Source: Toxorhynchites rutilus septentrionalis (taxonomy: Eukaryota > Arthropoda > Insecta > Diptera > Culicidae). Taken from it: a DNA stretch of 64,000 nucleotides. The notes below the pieces were generated by a model that did not search any database, was not told the origin of the DNA, and saw nothing but the letters and a program-made list of their open reading frames with translations. Positions 12,264 to 23,601 of the stretch are shown here, piece by piece. The stretch's first letter is position 1, and the number at the start of each line of letters is the position of its first letter. Position numbers and translations under genes: made by a program. Where the stretch lies: NCBI RefSeq assembly GCF_029784135.1, contig NC_073744.1, positions 102,173,303 through 102,237,302 of the forward strand. Direction: 5' to 3'.

Positions 12264-12793
12264 GGCGCAGTCTTTGTGGATTAGTTAAACGCGTTCCGCG
12301 AGTGATTAGTGTGAGAAAAAAACCGGCGTATTCCATCGAAAGGACATCGAAGGAAAAAGCATCATCAAGAGGATATTGATGATTTGAGGACCTCCAACAG
12401 AAGCACCCGGAATCAGCGTTGAACCTACACTATCGAGGGGACATCGATAAGTAAATTGTAAGTAATTTTAATTTTTCTCTAATTTCAAAAAGAACAGATA
12501 AACGCTTTACTGAAAAAAACAAAAGCGCTATCTTGTTCCAGCACAATAATCATTACTAATTAAGAGAGGTTAGCCCAGACCACCTGTAAGCGACCCTCTG
12601 AATATCACAAACAAAAAGTGTTCTAACATAAACCAATCCAAACGATAAAAAAAAACATTTTTATAAAATAAGAGAAAAATAGTTTTAGAGAATAAAACAA
12701 GTGTGAAAAAAGTGAAAATTAGCGAAGAAACTTAAAATAGCAAGAAAGTGAGAATTTATTTTTTTATTCTGTTTCTGTGCATTTGATGTAAAT
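12264..12793 (+). promoter_or_regulatory. Leader of errantivirus A with candidate splice donor
   Basis: Untranslated leader between the primer site and the gag ATG. A donor-like ATTGTAAGTAA (GT at 12458-12459) lies at the place where B, C and D also have a donor. In gypsy-group elements env is made from a spliced subgenomic RNA, so this is the likely donor. That is inferred from position. Confidence 0.5.
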
Positions 12794-14032
12794 ATGAGTT
12801 TAAATCTATTAGACAGAATTGAGGAGTTAGAGCGCCTGCTAGAACAGCAGAAGCTACAACTAGATAGAATGCAAAACTCCTCTAGACAAATAACAGTTCC
12901 CGACCTACCAGCAAATAATTTTGATGTTACTAGAATTCCGGATATCATTAAAATGATTCCAGAATACAATGGTGACATTAAGGGATTACCTGCGTGGATC
13001 AATTCTGTTGAGCAGAAATTGGAAGCTGCAATATTGCACGTACCCGAACCAAACAGGGAAAATGCCGTTAAAGTGTGGACTCTAATTATTAGAGATAAAA
13101 TATCGGGGAAAGCTAATGAGGCTCTCATAAGCAATCAAACTGAATGCCAATGGGAAGCTATAAAAGCTCACCTCAAAGATAGATTTGGCGATAAAAGAGA
13201 TTTATCTTCAATAATTAGCAAAATTCCGTACATTAGGCAAAACAATAGAACAGTCGAAGAATATTACGATGAATGTTCTGAAATTTTGGCAGATATGAAC
13301 GCAAAAGTTTTGTTAGATCCTGAGCTGAAAGATTGTGCAAAGGCAGTAATGGCTTCATATGAAGCCATGCTAACAAATTCTTTTATAGATGGGCTACGAG
13401 AACCTATTTCCTCTTTAACTCGCACTGGAAGAGCAGTAAAATTAAATTCTGCTTTTCAGCATGCAATGGAACATGAAAATGCAAGTAGGAGACGCAGGGA
13501 AAATAATACTAAACTTTCTATAAATAAACTTCCGAGCCCGCAACGCTTTCAGCCTGCAACAAATTCAAACTTCGTACAAAGAATTCCCTACAATTCCAAT
13601 TTTCAGAATCCAAAGTTTATTTCTAACAGGAATTTCCATCGACCCATACAAGGAGCTCAACCCCAAAATGCCAATATGAACTCAAACCAAAATTACCCTC
13701 CACGTGCATTAGAGAATCAACCATCTAGCTCGAACTTCATGTTTAACAAAAAATTTATGCAAGCTAAACCCATGTTAACTGCCATAAAGCAAGAACCAAG
13801 ATCGCAAAATAATTTCAGAAGGGTTCCCAATACGGAAAATCACATTCATTATCAGGAATTCAATGAGAAACCAGAAGAACAATTTGATGAAACATACGGT
13901 TATCAAGAAACCTACGAAACACCTGAAGAACCAATCTCCATAGATTTTTTTTTTTCCAAAATATATATTTTAATCTCCATAGATGACGAAGTAAATTTTC
14001 CATCGGATCAAAATCCGATTCAGACCGAATAA
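12794..14032 (+). CDS. gag: Gag of errantivirus A
   Basis: 412 codons from ATG 12794. The structural protein forms the intracellular particle. A coiled-coil N-terminus (residues 1-40, rich in E, L and Q) is followed by a capsid-like region containing PEYNGD, WINSVEQKLE, FGDKRDLSSII and YYDECSEILADMNAKVLLDPEL. All of these have counterparts in B and C. The C-terminus is rich in N, Q and P and has no zinc knuckle, as usual for errantiviruses. An odd stretch near residues 380-397 comes from a 39-nt insertion: the 13-bp AATCTCCATAGAT is duplicated (13933-13945 and 13972-13984) around a 26-nt T-rich filler. It keeps the frame. Confidence 0.85.
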   Translation: MSLNLLDRIEELERLLEQQKLQLDRMQNSSRQITVPDLPANNFDVTRIPDIIKMIPEYNGDIKGLPAWINSVEQKLEAAILHVPEPNRENAVKVWTLIIRDKISGKANEALISNQTECQWEAIKAHLKDRFGDKRDLSSIISKIPYIRQNNRTVEEYYDECSEILADMNAKVLLDPELKDCAKAVMASYEAMLTNSFIDGLREPISSLTRTGRAVKLNSAFQHAMEHENASRRRRENNTKLSINKLPSPQRFQPATNSNFVQRIPYNSNFQNPKFISNRNFHRPIQGAQPQNANMNSNQNYPPRALENQPSSSNFMFNKKFMQAKPMLTAIKQEPRSQNNFRRVPNTENHIHYQEFNEKPEEQFDETYGYQETYETPEEPISIDFFFSKIYILISIDDEVNFPSDQNPIQTE

Positions 14033-14039
14033 CACCAAA

Positions 14040-17000
14040 TAATTTTCTCCCTTATCTCGAAATTCAAACAAAGTATAAAACTTTAAAGTTTTTAGTATAC
14101 ACCGGAGCAAACAAAAACTATATTTCCCCCCAGTGTACAAACCCTTCTGCACGGAAAATCGGACCCCCTAGTAGATTCAAGAATATAAACGGTTCTTTCG
14201 ATTTAACCCAATATATTGAATCAGACATATTTTTCAAGTACCAATCTTTTCCTAAACAAAAATACTATCTATTTAAATTTCATGATTTCTTCGATGGACT
14301 CATTGGATACGAGTCTTTGAATTCATTAGGTGCTATCATCGACACTTCATCTAACACACTCAACATTGGTGATATTGCCATCCCGATGAAGAAAAAATAC
14401 CCTAATTACCTACTGATAAACTTGAATAGCAATGAAACCATTACCAAATCGATTCCCGTATCTATTGTTCAAGGTGACTTTTACGTTGAAAAAGACATTT
14501 TCATCACGCCTAACATCCTAATACCGACTGGGGTCTACACTGCTAAGAGAAACCAAGCAATATTCCCCATCACTAATATGAAAAATAAACCAACCATTCT
14601 GCAATTTGATACCGAGATTCCCATCAAAGAAATTCATAATTTCGAAGAGATTCAAAATTTTCCAAAAAAACCCTTCTGCAGACACTAAAATATTTCAAGA
14701 AATTCGAACCTCACACCTAAACCACGAGGAGAAAACAAAACTTTTCGACATTATTCAGGAATACAAAGACGTTTTCTATCAGGAAGGCTCAGATCTTTCT
14801 TTCTCTAACGTAATAAAACACAAAATAGAGACTAAAGATGACATCCCCGTTCACAGCAAAAGTTATCGTTACCCATTTATTCACAAAGAAGAGGTTCAAA
14901 GGCAAATATCCGACATGTTATTAAAAGGAATCATTCAACCAAGCACATCACCCTGGAGCTCACCGATATGGCGACTGGTAGTTGACTACAGGAAACTTAA
15001 CGAGAAGACTGTAGATGACAAATACCCCCTGCCAAACATAACTGATATTCTGGATAAGTTAAGAAGGTGCCAATACTTCACTACTCTCGATTTGACCTCT
15101 GGATTTCACCAAATCGAGGTACATCCTAAGGATATCCCCAAAACAGCGTTTTCAGTCGAACACGGTTTATATGAATATATTAGAATGCCGTTTGGTTTGA
15201 AAAATGCGCCCGCGACATTCCAACGGGTCATGGACCATGTTCTCCGTGGTCTAATAGGAAAATGTTGTCTCGTTTATATGGATGATATAATCATCTTTTC
15301 AACATCCATTCAAGAACACATGGAAAACCTCAGAAAAATCTTTGTCGCCTTACAAAACGCAAATTTAAAAATCCAACTAGACAAGAGTGAGTTCTTAAAG
15401 AAAGACGTTTCATTTCTCGGACATATTGTTACGGATCAGGGTGTGAAACTGAATCCTGACAAGATTGAAGCAATTAAAAAATGGCCTTTACCCAAAAATC
15501 AAAAAGAGCTGAAAGGGTTCCTAGGAATTTTGGGATATTATAGAAAGTTCATACGCGATTTCGCGAAAATAACCAAGCCTCTGACCGCCCAGCTTCGAAC
15601 ACACCCCTATTTTCGTAAAAACTTTTGAAACGTGTAAGACTTTGCTAACTCAGAGTAACATATTACAATATCCTGATTTCGAGCGCCTATTTATATTAAC
15701 CACGGACGCCAGTAAATTTGCAATAGGGGCAGTGTTATCTCAAGGAGTCATTGGACAAGACAGACCTATTGCATACGCATCAAGAACCTTGACAAAAAGT
15801 GAAGAAAATTATTCAGCCATTGAAAAAGAGCTTCTCGCCATAGTATGGGCCGCAAAGTATTTCCGACCCTATCTATTTGGAAAGAAATTTACACTCTATA
15901 CCGACCACCAATACACATATGCACTTAATCTCAAAACCCCAAACTCCAAACTGGTCAAATGGAGATTACAGATGACTGAATTTGACTTCGATACAAAACA
16001 TCGGCCCGGAAAACCAAAATATAGTAGCCGACGCTCTTTCTAGAATACCTGTTGAAATTAACTTGAATGAATAAGATTCAAGCTCAATTCACTCAGCAGA
16101 TACCGATGTTTCGGAATTCATAGAATGCACCCAACGACCCCTGAACGAATTTCATAATCAAATCATTCTAAAAAACGGCGAAATTGATTCTGAAAAGTTT
16201 GAAGAAATATTCCCGAAAATGTACCGAAGAACTATAACAAAGTTCGCTTTCGGCGTACCTTCACTTATCCGAATATTCCGAGATTACCTGGACCCAGGCA
16301 AAGTTAATTATATCCATTGTCCAGAATCACTCATACCATCCCTGCAAGTAGTTTACAAAAACTATTTCAGTAGGTGTAAGACATTCAAAATTAAAATAAC
16401 CCAGAAAATCCTGACTGATATCCGATCAGCAGAAGAACAAAACCAGACTATTGAAGTTATCCATGAAACAGCACATAGAGGTATACTTGAAAACAAAGCA
16501 GAAATATCTAGGCAATTTTATTTTCCAAAAATGAAAGAGAAAATTCGACAATACGTAATTTTGTGTGGAATCTGTAACAAACAAAAATACGAAAGACATC
16601 CCTACAAAATAAAATTTGCGGACACCCCAATTCCTAAACAGCCTTTAGACATCGTTCATGTGGATAGTTTCATCATCCAACCTGATTTATTCCTTTCTGT
16701 AGTGGATAAACTTTCAAGGTTTGGAACTCTTCTTCCAATCAAATCACGCAGTATTCCCGATATTCGGAAAGCCCTACTCAAATATTTTTCACTATACGGA
16801 ACCCCAAGGCTATTATCTTCAGATAATGAACCAGCTATTAAATCCATAGAAATCCGAGGACTTCTGCACGATTTGAATGTCGAACAATACTTCACACCCT
16901 CTAATTATAGCCAAGTGAACGGAATAGTGGAACGCTTTCATTCCACTATTAGCGAAATTTTTAGAACCAATAAACATAAATACGAAGCACTTTCGAATAA

Positions 17001-17394
17001 GGAGAAATTCTTGATAGCATGTTCCCTCTATAATAACGTTATACACTCTGCTACAAAACTCAAACCCCGCGAAGTATTCTATGGACTGAAAGATGGAACT
17101 GAGCGACCTTTAAACTTAAACGCCATTATCGAGTCCAGAAGTAAACTCTATGATGAAGCAATTCTGCAAATTACTAAAATGCAAAAACAACAAAATAATT
17201 ACCATAATTCCAAGAAAGAAGACCCCCCTGTGTTAGAACCTGGAACTAGTACCTTAAATAAGGTTCAAGGTATAAAATCTAAGACTAGAGATCGATATGA
17301 ACCTGTTCTTGTTGTAACAGATCGAACCAGAACTTATAAGGACAGAAACAATCGGAAACTTCATAAAGCTAAATTGCGCAGAATCAGAAAGTGA
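14040..17394 (+). pseudogene. pol: Pol of errantivirus A: protease, RT, RNase H, integrase (broken)
   Basis: Order is protease (14040-14330), RT (about 14700-15540), RNase H (15642-16040) and integrase (16219-17394). The protease active-site triad reads YTGA instead of the DTGA of relatives, so the catalytic Asp is lost. Frame changes occur near 14665 (A-run), near 15610 and near 16012, and a stop lies near 16070. RT keeps YMDD (near 15280), but relative to the other elements 14 residues are missing between SSPIW and RLVVDYRK. The deletion lies where ATGG occurs on both sides in relative D. The integrase retains HHCC (HETAHRG and CGICNKQK) and the acidic triad in VHVDSF, SDNEPA and GIVERFH. 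The copy is inactive. Confidence 0.9.
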
Positions 17395-17430
17395 CAGTTG
17401 GCATACCGTCTCTTCTTTTCACAGACGAAC

Positions 17431-17712
17431 ATGAATCACGAATCCAGCGACCAGCTCTTATTCTCGCTGTGCTTAATGCACCTCAAAGCGACTGAGGAAA
17501 AATTCAGCCAACGTCAACCGTTGCAGTTTACAAGCGCCGAAGCTAGAGCCCAGTTAAAAATAATCAATTGCTTCTTTGAGCTTGCTGCAGGAGCCGCCGT
17601 AAGACAGAACTTTGCGAAACAATGTACAACATATCTTACCGATTTAGTTGACGATCTACGCGACACAATAAAATGGAATATCCATAATCCCAGAATGATT
17701 ACAACTGAATGA
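17431..17712 (+). CDS. Unidentified 93-residue frame between pol and env (possible accessory ORF)
   Basis: ATG 17431 lies 37 bp after the pol stop. It is directly preceded by a pyrimidine tract and acceptor, TCTCTTCTTTTCACAG (17409-17424), so the frame could be expressed from a spliced RNA, as env is. The predicted product is compact and probably helical, with two central segments rich in A, L and F, no signal peptide and no transmembrane segment. The 17398 start of the longer open frame is a TTG. Elements B and C have nothing comparable between pol and env. I do not recognise a family. It may be an accessory gene, a captured host exon, or a chance open frame. Confidence 0.45.
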   Translation: MNHESSDQLLFSLCLMHLKATEEKFSQRQPLQFTSAEARAQLKIINCFFELAAGAAVRQNFAKQCTTYLTDLVDDLRDTIKWNIHNPRMITTE

Positions 17713-18339
17713 AGATATTCATTACCAAAAATACTGAATAATTTCTTTTTCATATCTTTTTAGAGGCACACGACCCGGTAAAATTCTGGAAAATCAACAA
17801 GGACCACACAATATCCATTATACATTCATTATATAACCACACAATATTCATTATACACATCTCATAAAAAACAGAAGAATTGTTTTGAAACGCGTAACCT
17901 GCGACCAACATATGAAAAATAGAGAACAGAACAATTTTTCAAAATTAAATAAAATAAAATTAAATAACTTAACAAACACACTAATATTTCATTTTCTTTG
18001 CAGGTATTCTTATTCATCAGAAAAAAATGTGTAAAGGGGAGAGAAAATAAAGTAAATAAATAATAATAAATTCAAACAGGAAGGTAATAAAAAAAAGTAA
18101 GTATGTAATATTCCTCAGATACAGTATTTTATATAAAATTCACGAAATTTGTCAACAAGAAAATGTCTCGAATTCATGCAATTTCAAAATTATACTTTTC
18201 CTAAAGCAACAACTATATTGATAATAACATTTACTAACATTTACCTTAAGTGAATAAAATACATTGTAATTTTATTTCTTCAAATTCCTCATATCAAAAC
18301 ATTAGCTATTGAAAAAAAAAAATATATATTTTTTTTGGT
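17713..18339 (+). other. Untranslated segment between accessory frame and R2-like insertion
   Basis: AT-rich with no open frame. One acceptor-like tract, TTTCATTTTCTTTGCAG, ends at 18003. It could be a genuine env acceptor site displaced from env by the later insertions, or chance. It ends in an A-run and T-run (18310-18340) next to the start of the inserted LINE. Confidence 0.4.
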
Positions 18340-21300
18340 TCTCAAATGGGGATCAACACTAGGGTAGGAGCCTACCTGTTGGTCTCAAATGTTCCTATCT
18401 CACGCCTCCACGAAGATCATATGACGACATTTTTAGATCGGGCGTGAACTGGAAACACACACCTGGTCTTGGCTCCGAGAACGGGTGTCGAAAGTGGCTA
18501 AGTGAGGGGGTGCGAGCGAGTCAGAGCGCTATATCTCTCCCGGGGAAGGCCTCCCGGGTCATGGAGGCCTTGCCAACCCGCTGTCTCCCGGGCAAAGGAG
18601 ATACACCCAGACAATGGAGCTAAGGTCAAGACGAATACTACGAATGCGATCACCCGAGGAGGGTCCCCGAACTGGAGCTGGTCCTGGAACGGGCGTAAGA
18701 GCGAGCGGCCAGCGGCTGGAGGGCGATGTGCAAGAGCGGGCCACCAGCCGGGTTCAACCCGAAGAGCTACCGCCACACGGAAACAGCAGCCATCGACATC
18801 ACCAACGAAACGCTGCGCCTACGAGGCGTATTGCGACTGTCAGACGACAGTCGTCCACACTTGTGGGTACTACTAGGCGACGGATCATGTGGACACACGA
18901 AATGAACGAATTCGTGATCCGCGCCTATTACATCTGCACTGCTTTGGAGACGGACATGAGCGGTCGCCCTCGAATACTCGCAATGTTCGAGGAAGCGTAT
19001 CCAGAGTTCGTCGGGAGGCTTGACCAAAACGCGATGAACGCGAGGCGTAGAGCGATTGTACGCAACAATATGCTCTCCCAAACGCAAGTCGACGAGATCA
19101 AGCAGCAGGTGCAGAGAGAACTAAGCTCCAGAACAAGCAGAGCAAGCGATGTGTCGAGACGAAGTTCAGTACGGCTGAGCAATTCATTCGCGAGTGGGGC
19201 ACGCGAATCAGCACCAGTGGAGGCCACAGTACAACAACCCCCTGAGCCGGAAGATCCACAGCCAGATCAACAACTACTACGCGATCTGGTCTTCCATTAC
19301 GATGAGGCGATCTCACAGTTCCGCGACACGGACCCTTTGTCGCGCCCCAGGATCCCGAAGTTGCAGCATTCCCGCAGGCTGACAAGTGCAGTAAAGCTCA
19401 TGAACGAGCACGTTCTTCCGCTGCACTTGGTTGATGCTGAGAACATGGAGGAGCTGCAACTGAAAGTTTACTGTGCTGCTGTGGCGACCGCCAAAAGTTT
19501 GGGAAACCGTATTAGGCCAAGAGGTGGACTGCTCCAACATCTCCGTGAAAGGCGTGAGCCTCCATGGGGAAGGAGATTGGAGCAACTGATCCTAAACAAG
19601 CGCGCCGCAATTGGAAGACTGATGGCGTACAAAAGAGGCAGCAGATCGGTGAAATTATGTCGCCAAGTTGCTGTGATCGTGCAGCCTACTGAACTTCGCC
19701 AGCTGGGAGCTCACCAGCTGACGGAAAAACTCGACACACTGGTACAGCAATTGAGCGTCCTAACTAAACGGCTGAAACGTTACTCTGACTCTGCAAAGCG
19801 CCAGGAACAAAATCGGATGTTCAGAGATAACGAAAAAGCGTTCTACGACCACATTAGCGACGAGAAGCCCGACTACCGCGAAGGTTTGCCAGATATTAGC
19901 GATGTGACGAACTTCTGGGCTGGTATTTGGGAAACCCCAGTACAACATCGCGAAGGGCAAATGTGGTTAAGACGGGAGGAGGAGAGTTGTGGTGAAATTG
20001 GAGAGATGCCAGCTATCATCGTCGGAGAGAACGATGTCCGCGAAGCCTCGCGGTACCTGAGGAACTGGGCAGCACCGGGCCCCGATGGTGTCCAGAACTT
20101 TTGGCACAAGAAGCTGACCGTCGCACATCCAAAGATAGCTGAGTGCTTCAACAAGGTGCTACGTGACCCACACAACCTTCCTGAATTCGCCACCCGTGGC
20201 GTCACCTTCCTCCTCCCGAAAGACAGCAACACATTGAACCCATCAAAGTACAGACCGATAACGTGCCTATCGAGTCTGTACAAAATACTGAGCAGCATAA
20301 TTACCGCCAAAGTTTCTGCTCACTGCGAACAGCATCACATCATCGCAGAAGAGCAGAAAGGATGCAGGAAAAATACGCATGGCTGCAAAGACCAGGCCAT
20401 CATCGACGCAGCCATAGTCGGCCAGGCGGTATATAACCAGCGGAACCTAAGTATGGCCTACATCGATTACAGGAAGGCTTATGACTCCATACCTCACTCG
20501 TTTCTCATCCGGGTATTGGAGCTCTACAAAATTGATCCCGTCGTCGTTAGGTTCCTGCAGCATGCGATGAGTCAGTGGAGTACGTCTCTGCACCTCAGTG
20601 ATGGGGAAAATGTGTTGCAGTCTAGAACGCTGCAGATAAAGAGGGGAATATTCCAAGGCGACTCTTTCAGCCCGCTTTGGTTTTGTCTGGCACTGAACCC
20701 CCTCAGTAGGACGCTCAATAGAAACGGTCATGGCTGTAAAATAAGGTATGGCGACGGCGCCCACGAAGAAGTGACCCACACCTTTTACATGGACGATCTC
20801 AAGGTCTACGCTGATTCACGTCAGCGTCTAGGTGTAGCTATCCGGGTTGTCGAAGAAATAAGCAGGGACATCTGTATGGAGTTCGGCCTCGACAAGTGTC
20901 GCTGTGTCCACCTGCTGAAAGGACAACTTACCGAATCCGGAGGCTACGAGGTCTATGACGGCGAGTTTATAAGAGACATGGTTCGTGGCGAATCCTATAA
21001 ATATCTTGGATTCCGACAGCTCACCGGGATTCGCCACTCCGACATCAAGACGGACCTGCGAGACAAGTTCTTAAGTCGAGTGAACTGTGTCCTGAGGACT
21101 TTCCTCAACGCGGGGAACAAGGTACGCGCGATCAACACATTCGCGGTTCCCTAAAGTTGTTGAATATGGAGAAGGAATTGGCCGGCATCCAAAAGTCGGT
21201 CATCCTTAGCACCTGCGCGATTGTCCGACAATTTCTCGGTCAGGACTGAAACAGCACGAGCATGCAGATACGTGCATTCCGCAGAGCCTAGTCCCCCTTT

Positions 21301-21383
21301 GGCATTCAGAAGCCCGGGGGCAGGTGAAAATTCTGGCTAGGTTCGCCTAGTTAAGAAGTGAGATAAGTCTGCCAAAAAAAAAA
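18340..21383 (+). mobile_element. R2-superclade-like non-LTR retrotransposon, 3'-deleted
   Basis: GC-richer than its surroundings. It comprises a 5' region (18340-18613), one long frame (18614-21154), a short 3' remnant, and an A-run at 21374-21383 that looks like its poly(A) tail. It lies inside errantivirus A between the pol/accessory region and env. The single long frame without an APE domain, and the RT text, place it near the R2/R4-type LINEs rather than the I or Jockey groups. The C-terminal restriction-like endonuclease region is missing. The 5' boundary is approximate. Confidence 0.65.
18614..21154 (+). pseudogene. R2-like LINE protein: DNA-binding N-terminus and reverse transcriptase, C-terminally truncated
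   Basis: 846 codons from ATG 18614. The N-terminus is rich in R and P. It is followed by an SANT/Myb-like region (MWTHEMNEFVIRAYY at about residue 92) and linker sequence. RT spans about residues 470-800. Its motifs are WAAPGPDGVQNFW, YRPITCLSSLYKI, MAYIDYRKAYDSIPHS, RGIFQGDSFSPLWF and the catalytic FYMDD near 20790. The frame stops after NTFAVP at 21154, where relatives continue into a zinc-knuckle and restriction-like endonuclease domain. The following 200 bp do not supply these, so the 3' part has been deleted. RT looks intact, but the element could not nick target DNA by itself. Confidence 0.7.
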
Positions 21384-22040
21384 CAGGAAGTGGGTTATAT
21401 CTATGGTATAACCGCAAGGGTGACGTAGGACTATCGTTGATTTAGAGATCATTTGTTTGAAGTTGAATCTAAATCCATCCTGAATGAATGAATTAATAAA
21501 TATTTGGGTGACTTCAAAAACGAGAGTGTTACTTTGAAGACTCAAGGTTTTATGCATCCAATATTGGATACAAAAAACCTTGTTCTGAAGAATAATCTTC
21601 AGAAGCTTTCCTGTTAACTGCACTTGATTGACAAATCACAAAACCAAATGTATGTGGTCACAGTATTATATGGATAGAGAACATTAAAATAAACTCGCTT
21701 GAATGTAATTTTCAATTCCAAGGGGAACTGGCAGATTATTTTTCAGCAACGATCATTTCTTTCCAGGTTTCCTCTCGATAACCAGCAAACGAAAAGAGTT
21801 GCGCGCGTGTATGTGTGTGTGTGTGGCGGCTGCTTCTATGTCTTCCCGAGGAACCGTATTTCGATGCTGATACTCTCTTGGTCACCTTCTCTTCTCCTTC
21901 TGATCGATCGGCTTTTCTGCGCTCCCTCACAGTTAAAACAAACTGATTGCATTTCAGGTCAGGTCAAGCCAGGTAATGAATACCTCGATCCCTCGCCGTT
22001 CAGCTCGTTCAGTAACGATGTTGTCTTGTCGATGTCCTCA

Positions 22041-22191
22041 GGCGTCGTGCACAAATTACGTAACGCAAAAATCCGGATTTTGAACCTCCCCCCCCCTTTC
22101 GTAACGCAATTTCCTATCTCTAATAAACAGAAAGTAACGCAACATCTAACCCCTCCCCCCTTATCGCGTTACGTAATTTGTGCACGACGCC
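22041..22191. mobile_element. 151-bp MITE nested in H3-type copy 1
   Basis: Terminal inverted repeats of about 26 bp start GGCGTCGTGCACAAATTACG and are mirrored at the other end. The interior has C-rich and G-rich runs. The 3-bp target duplication TCA (TGA on the other strand) lies at 22038-22040 and 22192-22194. The matching site at 63315-63317 lacks the MITE and has a single TGA, which proves the ends. Confidence 0.93.
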
Positions 22192-22726
22192 TCACGAAAA
22201 ATGAATGGGTTTCACCACCAGAATATCATTTCAGTATGCTTTTCGTGCGTGATTGAATCGAGAGAAGGTGTGGTTTACGATGGCAATTTGGAAGGCAAAC
22301 TAGAGGAGAATGAACTCTCTGAGTATGAAAATTTCGGCGACTGAGCAATAATCGATTGAAAATTATATAATTTTCGCGATACGAAACATTTTCCGTTTTT
22401 CATGTTATGCATCCATTATTGGATACGAAAATATCCTAGTGATGGGAAAGAATAATCTTCAGAAGCTTTCCAGCTAATTACACTTGATTGAAAAATTACG
22501 AAATCAAATGTATTTGGTCGCTGTGTTCGCCATATAATTAGAAAACATTAAAATAAACTCTTTCGCATGGATGTATTCTTCAATTCCCAGGGAACTGGCA
22601 GATTATTTTTCAGCAACGATTAGATCTTTCCGGAATTTTCTCGATGTTGTATGGCATCCAAACGAAAATTCTCATTTCAGTTTGGCCTGCAAAAAACTTT
22701 TCTGAACTCTAATCCATCAAATTTGG

Positions 22727-23130
22727 AGCCCTGAAAAGGGCCGTTGATTATATGCTAAGCTAATATAGCACCCTCTCCTTGGATTCGACGGGCCAGCTGA
22801 ATGTCCTTGGGCATGATGTGACGCGTTTTACGTGGATAGCACACAAATTTGTATCTTCGAATAAGCCTCCTGCAGCGTCATAACCGCGGAACTTTGGAAG
22901 CGCAAGTCGGTTTTGAAGTCCTGAGCAATTCCACGAACCAAAAGCTGCAAAGGTAGCTTGCGGATCAGCAATTCGGCCGACTTCCGATAGCGATGAATTT
23001 CACGCAAAGTTCCCGGTCGATAGCGATGTGGCTTCTTCACCTATCCTGCGGCTGGTGCGCTTCGTGTGCCTTACCACTGAAAGACTAACCTGCTATCTGC
23101 TTGGTCCCAAACAAACGAGTCGTCACGGTG
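22727..23130 (-). pseudogene. Histone H3 pseudogene with 3' stem-loop
   Basis: The minus strand encodes histone H3 text: [48 protein letters not shown] and, in another frame, [11 protein letters not shown]. The N-terminal coding part has stops and no start codon. Shared defects are a deletion of about 8 codons between LQEA and FEDTNLC, and a 1-nt loss in the codons before MPKDIQ (CACATCATGCCC). The 3' stem-loop typical of replication-dependent histone mRNA is retained at 22727-22742 (complement of AGCCCTGAAAAGGGCC). An upstream promoter with TATAAAA (near 23173-23180 on the complement) is also present. The gene is non-functional. Confidence 0.9.
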
Positions 23131-23601
23131 CGAGAGTAGAGTAAGAAATGAACGAAAGCAAAGGAAGCGTCATTTTATAACCTGTTTTCGAAGCTATCAT
23201 TAAGCTATTGAAACAATTTTCCGACTCAATAAATAGCAATCATATAACTCTTGGACATTTTATCTTTTGTATGAAATGATTATCACTGTTCCGTTGATCC
23301 GAAGCAGAATGAATCACGCTTAAAGAAGGAATGGATTTTTTCTTGGAATTTACTCAGCAAAACTAATGCCCTTTCCCAACACTTAAAAACGACAAACGGT
23401 AAACAGTTTCATCAAAGTGATTTCTTCGATATGGGGATATATTCACTACATCATGTCATGTATTTCATATTCTTCATTATGAAATCCATATCCATGGCAC
23501 CTATCGGTATCGAATTATCATCGACACCGCGATTTTCGCTAAATGCTCCTTTCAGTTCGGCCTGTAAAAAACTTTTCTGAACTCTAATCCATCAAATTTG
23601 G

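Noticed and set aside
17398..17430. Upstream extension of the accessory frame to 17398
   Set aside because: It would need a TTG start and lies before the splice acceptor.
21699..22256. A 185-codon frame in the H3-type element
   Set aside because: It crosses the nested MITE and low-complexity C- and TG-runs; no motif, and its mirror in copy 2 is broken.
22727..23240. A functional replication-dependent histone H3 gene
   Set aside because: No start codon, stops in the N-terminal part, an internal deletion and a frameshift, all shared with other copies.
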